Shown here: one piece after another, positions 6,125 through 8,167 of the stretch
How the letters are laid out: each line of letters opens with the position of its first letter
Numbering within the stretch: the first letter of the stretch is position 1
Source: Candidatus Rokuibacteriota bacterium
GTDB taxonomy: Bacteria > JAUVQV01
Reading direction: 5' to 3'
NCBI GenBank assembly: GCA_030609125.1
Contig: JAUWCW010000079.1
Coordinates: 1 to 8,167, forward strand
DNA: 8,167 nucleotides
Translations under genes and position numbers: made by a program
The notes under the pieces: generated by a model
What the model saw: the letters and a program-made list of their open reading frames with translations, nothing else
What the model was told of the DNA's origin: nothing
Database searches by the model: none

Positions 6125-6744
6125 AGATCCTTCTCGCCACGGGAAACCGCAAGAAGGCGGTGGAGATCACGGCGATTTTCGCGGAAGGGGAGGGGCCGAA
6201 GGTGGAGTTCCTGAGTCTCGCCGACTTTCCCGATCTGCCGGAGGCGGTTGAGGACGGTGACACCTTCCTCGAGAATGCCCGCAAGAAGGCCCATCCCGCG
6301 GCGAAGGCGACGGGCCTGCCGACCCTCGGCGAGGACTCCGGTCTCGAGGTGGACGCCCTGGGCGGGGCGCCCGGCATATACTCAGCCAGGTACGCCGGCG
6401 AGAGTGCCGCCGACGGGGACAACACCCGCAAACTCCTGGAGGATATGAAAGACGTTCCTGCCGGGAAGAGAAGTGCCCGCTACCGCTGCGTGGCGGTCCT
6501 CGCCTTCCCCGACGGCGGCGAGATCACCGCCGATGGAAGCTGCGAGGGTGAGATAGCTTTTGAGCCCAGGGGCACGGGAGGCTTCGGCTACGACCCGATT
6601 TTTCTCCTCCCCGACGGCCGCATGATGGCCGAGCTGAGTCCGCGGGAAAAGGATGCCCTCAGCCACCGCGGCCGGGCTTTAAGGAAAATGCAAATCAGCC
6701 TGGAAAGCTTCGACCTGTCATCCCGAGGAAAGCGAGGGATCTGA
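6121..6744 (+). CDS. rdgB: dITP/XTP pyrophosphatase (HAM1/RdgB)
   Basis: House-cleaning NTPase that hydrolyses dITP and XTP to monophosphates, keeping deaminated purines out of DNA. The protein has 207 residues. It has ATGNRKK (6-12) for substrate binding, the catalytic [20 protein letters not shown] (Asp72), [11 protein letters not shown] (151-161) and the SHRGRAL purine-binding end (182-188). The start is the GTG at 6121, overlapping the rph stop by 4 nt, with GGGGG about 7 nt upstream. The last ten or so residues ([10 protein letters not shown]) do not belong to the fold; they are encoded by a short dispersed-repeat-like sequence that also supplies the stop. Confidence 0.95.
   Translation: MKILLATGNRKKAVEITAIFAEGEGPKVEFLSLADFPDLPEAVEDGDTFLENARKKAHPAAKATGLPTLGEDSGLEVDALGGAPGIYSARYAGESAADGDNTRKLLEDMKDVPAGKRSARYRCVAVLAFPDGGEITADGSCEGEIAFEPRGTGGFGYDPIFLLPDGRMMAELSPREKDALSHRGRALRKMQISLESFDLSSRGKRGI
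6716..6742. repeat. Short dispersed-repeat-like element at the rdgB 3' end
   Basis: The stretch reads TGTCATCCCGAGGAAAGC followed by GAGGGATCT. It contains the inverted pair ATCCC/GGGAT around GAGGAAAGCGA. I recognise this TCATCCCGAG-to-GAGGGATCT pattern as a type of short interspersed repeat seen in many bacterial genomes; only one copy is in this window, so repetition itself is not shown. A partial echo (GCGAAGGATCT) lies at 6766-6776. Confidence 0.4.
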
Positions 6745-6823
6745 CGTCTCTTCAGGATAATCTCCGCGAAGGATCTGGCGGGAATCCTCGGAACAACAAT
6801 GCTATTATTGGCCATTCACCGTA

Positions 6824-6900
<77 letters not shown>

Positions 6901-6914
6901 TCTCGTCGGCGAAC

Positions 6915-6929
6915 CGGGGGCTGTCCCCG
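6915..6929. terminator. Hairpin between tRNA-Pro and the pilZ gene
   Basis: CGGGG (6915-6919) and CCCCG (6925-6929) flank the loop GCTGT. It lies 15 nt after the tRNA CCA and 31 nt after the stop of the convergent pilZ gene, so it could end either transcript. There is no T-tract. Confidence 0.35.
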
Positions 6930-6959
6930 ATCACCTGTGTGCGCCGTCCCGGTGGGGGA

Positions 6960-7316
6960 TCAGGCGGGGCGGGGCGTCTGCGTCTGGGTCAGCGACTCGA
7001 GGAGGACCGTCTCCTCCGGACCGAGGTCGGTGAACTCGGTGCCGATCTCGAAGCGATAGCCGGCGGGGAGACTTCTCATCCACGCAACCTTGGCGAAGGT
7101 CTTGACCAATTCCTTCTTGTCGAGAAGGGAAAACTCCAAAAAGAGCTTGGTGTCGTGGGGAAGGAAGGACTCGCTGTGGAATCTCACGCCGCCGGCGCTG
7201 ACATCCCTGACCAGAGCTCCGTGACAGACCCGGGAGGAAGAGGAGGTTTCGCAGAACTTGATGGGGAAATGAGCCCAAACGCGAGTATGCCGGCGTTTCT
7301 CGAATGTTCTTTTCAC
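6960..7316 (-). CDS. Single-domain PilZ protein (putative c-di-GMP receptor)
   Basis: The 118-residue protein has both c-di-GMP-binding signatures of PilZ: RxxxR at Arg8-Arg12 (in EKRRHTRV) and DxSxxG at Asp38-Gly43 (DVSAGG). Beta strands follow (VRFHSESFL, KLFLEFSLL, FEIGTEF). The length is that of a stand-alone PilZ domain, so it probably acts by docking on a partner. The GTG at 7316 is chosen because AGGGA lies about 8 nt upstream and the RxxxR motif falls at residue 8; the long in-frame opening further upstream crosses the next gene and has no PilZ content. TATACA on the minus strand (7336-7331) is a possible -10. No flagellar, pilus or cyclase gene is nearby to show its target. Confidence 0.88.
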   Translation of the reverse strand: MKRTFEKRRHTRVWAHFPIKFCETSSSSRVCHGALVRDVSAGGVRFHSESFLPHDTKLFLEFSLLDKKELVKTFAKVAWMRSLPAGYRFEIGTEFTDLGPEETVLLESLTQTQTPRPA

Positions 7317-7394
7317 TATTCCATTCCCTATGTATAAAACTACATCATTCGGGGGGAAAAGGCAAAAATGTGCACAACCCGTCGCATTCCCGTC

Positions 7395-7426
7395 TTGACA
7401 GCCAGTCGCACGTAGGAAAGTATGAT
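7395..7426 (+). promoter_or_regulatory. Candidate promoter of the DinB-like gene
   Basis: A consensus TTGACA (7395-7400) and a good -10 TATGAT (7421-7426) lie 20 bp apart, 3 bp longer than the sigma-70 optimum. A gapped dyad GAC-AGCCA-GTC overlaps the -35 box. Long spacers are typical of promoters needing DNA distortion by an activator such as a MerR-family protein, but no clear MerR-type operator is visible. Confidence 0.45.
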
Positions 7427-7461
7427 GAAGACTCTGCTTTTCCCTGAAAGGAGGAAACGTT

Positions 7462-7932
7462 ATGACTCCCGATGCCCTGGTGAGTGAGCTCAAGTCATTC
7501 AAGGTGTTTTTTGACCGCACGACGGCGTGCCTCACCGAAGAGGACTCCGCCTTCGCTCCCATCGAGGGACTGATGACGACGGCCCGTGTGGTGGCCCATG
7601 TCGCCCAGACTGTCGACTGGTTCCTCGAGGGAGCTTTTCGAGACATAGGCTTCGACATGGACTTCGAGAAACATGGAGCAGAGGTCGCCGGGGTCACCTC
7701 CCTGACCGCTTCCCGCGAATGGCTCGACCGCTCCTTCGCGACAGCTGAGGAAACTATTCTCAAGCATTCAGCCGAGGAGTGGGCCATGCCTCTGCCGGCA
7801 GGTCCGGTGATGGGCGGTGCACCGCGATTCGCTATTTTCAGCGGCATCAACGACCATACTGCCCATCACCGTGGGGCCCTTGCCGTCTACGCCCGTCTCC
7901 GCGGTCACATACCAGCAATGCCCTACATGTGA
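7462..7932 (+). CDS. DinB-like four-helix metal-binding protein
   Basis: The 156-residue protein is predicted to form the DinB/YfiT four-helix bundle. The three expected metal-binding His are visible: His46 in ARVVAHVAQTVDW, and His132 and His136 in NDHTAHHRGAL. The strong ribosome site AAGGAGG is about 7 nt before the ATG at 7462. Family members include bacillithiol- and mycothiol-dependent transferases and many proteins of unknown role, so a thiol-transfer or hydrolase activity is possible but cannot be assigned. It is transcribed away from pilZ and appears to be monocistronic. Confidence 0.85.
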   Translation: MTPDALVSELKSFKVFFDRTTACLTEEDSAFAPIEGLMTTARVVAHVAQTVDWFLEGAFRDIGFDMDFEKHGAEVAGVTSLTASREWLDRSFATAEETILKHSAEEWAMPLPAGPVMGGAPRFAIFSGINDHTAHHRGALAVYARLRGHIPAMPYM

Positions 7933-7984
7933 GCCGCACAGACCCGCGCCAGCAGAACAGTTCGAGTCGGGTGTAAGAAGGGGA

Positions 7985-8005
7985 GGGGAAGGATTCACCT
8001 TTCCC
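7985..8005 (+). terminator. Hairpin downstream of the DinB-like gene
   Basis: GGGGAAGG (7985-7992) pairs with CCTTTCCC (7998-8005, one G-U) around ATTCA, 53 nt after the stop codon. The short purine-rich tail is not a T-tract, so termination is uncertain. Nothing else is seen between 7933 and the tRNA promoter. Confidence 0.4.
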
Positions 8006-8021
8006 GAGGAAGCTGTGGAGT

Positions 8022-8050
8022 TTGAGAAATGGAGCGTAAGCAGTTAATAT
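8022..8050 (+). promoter_or_regulatory. Promoter of the interrupted tRNA-Arg
   Basis: TTGAGA (8022-8027) and TAATAT (8045-8050) are exactly 17 bp apart, and the expected start is about 5 nt ahead of the tRNA 5' end. A clean promoter suggests the locus is or was transcribed. Confidence 0.6.
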
Positions 8051-8061
8051 TCAACCAGAGT

Positions 8062-8102
<41 letters not shown>

Positions 8103-8167
8103 TCGGGACAGCCAATATGGTGTCTCTTTGGCAACCCGCCGAAAAGCAAAGAGTTTCAAGGAATGAC
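8103..8167 (+). other. Hairpin-rich sequence interrupting the tRNA, runs off right edge
   Basis: Two stem-loops are visible. GACA-CC (8107-8113, bulged G) pairs with GG-TGTC (8119-8124) around AATAT. CTCTTTG (8124-8130) pairs perfectly with CAAAGAG (8147-8153) around an inner GGC/GCC pairing. The two share base 8124, so they would stack closely or compete at that base. No protein is readable in the 65 bases. The structure would suit a self-splicing intron start or the end of a mobile element, but the stretch is too short to decide. Confidence 0.35.

Noticed and set aside
7317-7850. Long N-terminal extension of the pilZ frame
   Set aside because: It runs antisense through the DinB-like gene and the intergenic promoter region. 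The PilZ RxxxR motif and a ribosome site place the start at 7316.

Overview
This window is GC-rich, densely packed bacterial chromosome. It carries ordinary housekeeping genes (murI, rph, rdgB, two tRNA loci) beside metal and redox genes. Two reading frames on the minus strand make sense only if an in-frame UGA is read as selenocysteine, so the host should carry selA, selB, selC and selD elsewhere. Together with a haem-c (CxxCH) sensor kinase, this suggests a Gram-negative, probably anaerobic or microaerobic lineage (for example the former Deltaproteobacteria, Nitrospirota or Synergistota). I cannot fix the taxon from this window.

Left part, minus strand (1-1743): a copper-resistance operon read right to left. 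Its promoter has a G-tract/GGGTACCC operator inside the spacer. The promoter drives csoR (Cu(I)-sensing repressor with complete C-H-C ligands), then a 52-residue membrane-anchored protein that appears to be an unannotated selenoprotein, then the N-terminal 413 residues of a CopA-type Cu(I) P-type ATPase that runs off the left edge. The small gene holds one TM helix, Gly-Gly-Gly-Sec-Gly, a His triplet and a C-terminal Cys-Cys pair. An RNA hairpin sits at the right distance after its UGA to act as a bacterial SECIS.

Middle (1819-4554): a divergent membrane histidine kinase with a Tll0287-like (DUF3365) haem-binding sensor faces a second selenoprotein gene, a Uxx-star glutaredoxin-like protein with its own SECIS hairpin. 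Back-to-back TATACT promoters then separate the glutaredoxin gene from a stand-alone cupin. The cupin is followed by a compact VIT1/CCC1-like five-helix membrane protein.

Right part (4569-8167): murI, rph and rdgB lie close together (rph and rdgB overlap by 4 nt). rdgB ends inside a short dispersed-repeat-like sequence. Then come tRNA-Pro(UGG), a small PilZ protein on the minus strand, a DinB-like protein on the plus strand, and a tRNA-Arg(UCU) gene. That tRNA has a good promoter but its sequence breaks off just after the anticodon loop and passes into hairpin-rich DNA to the window edge. This is either an intron, the border of an integrated element, or an assembly join.

The strongest candidate for something undescribed is the small selenoprotein encoded between csoR and copA, which links selenium to copper handling.
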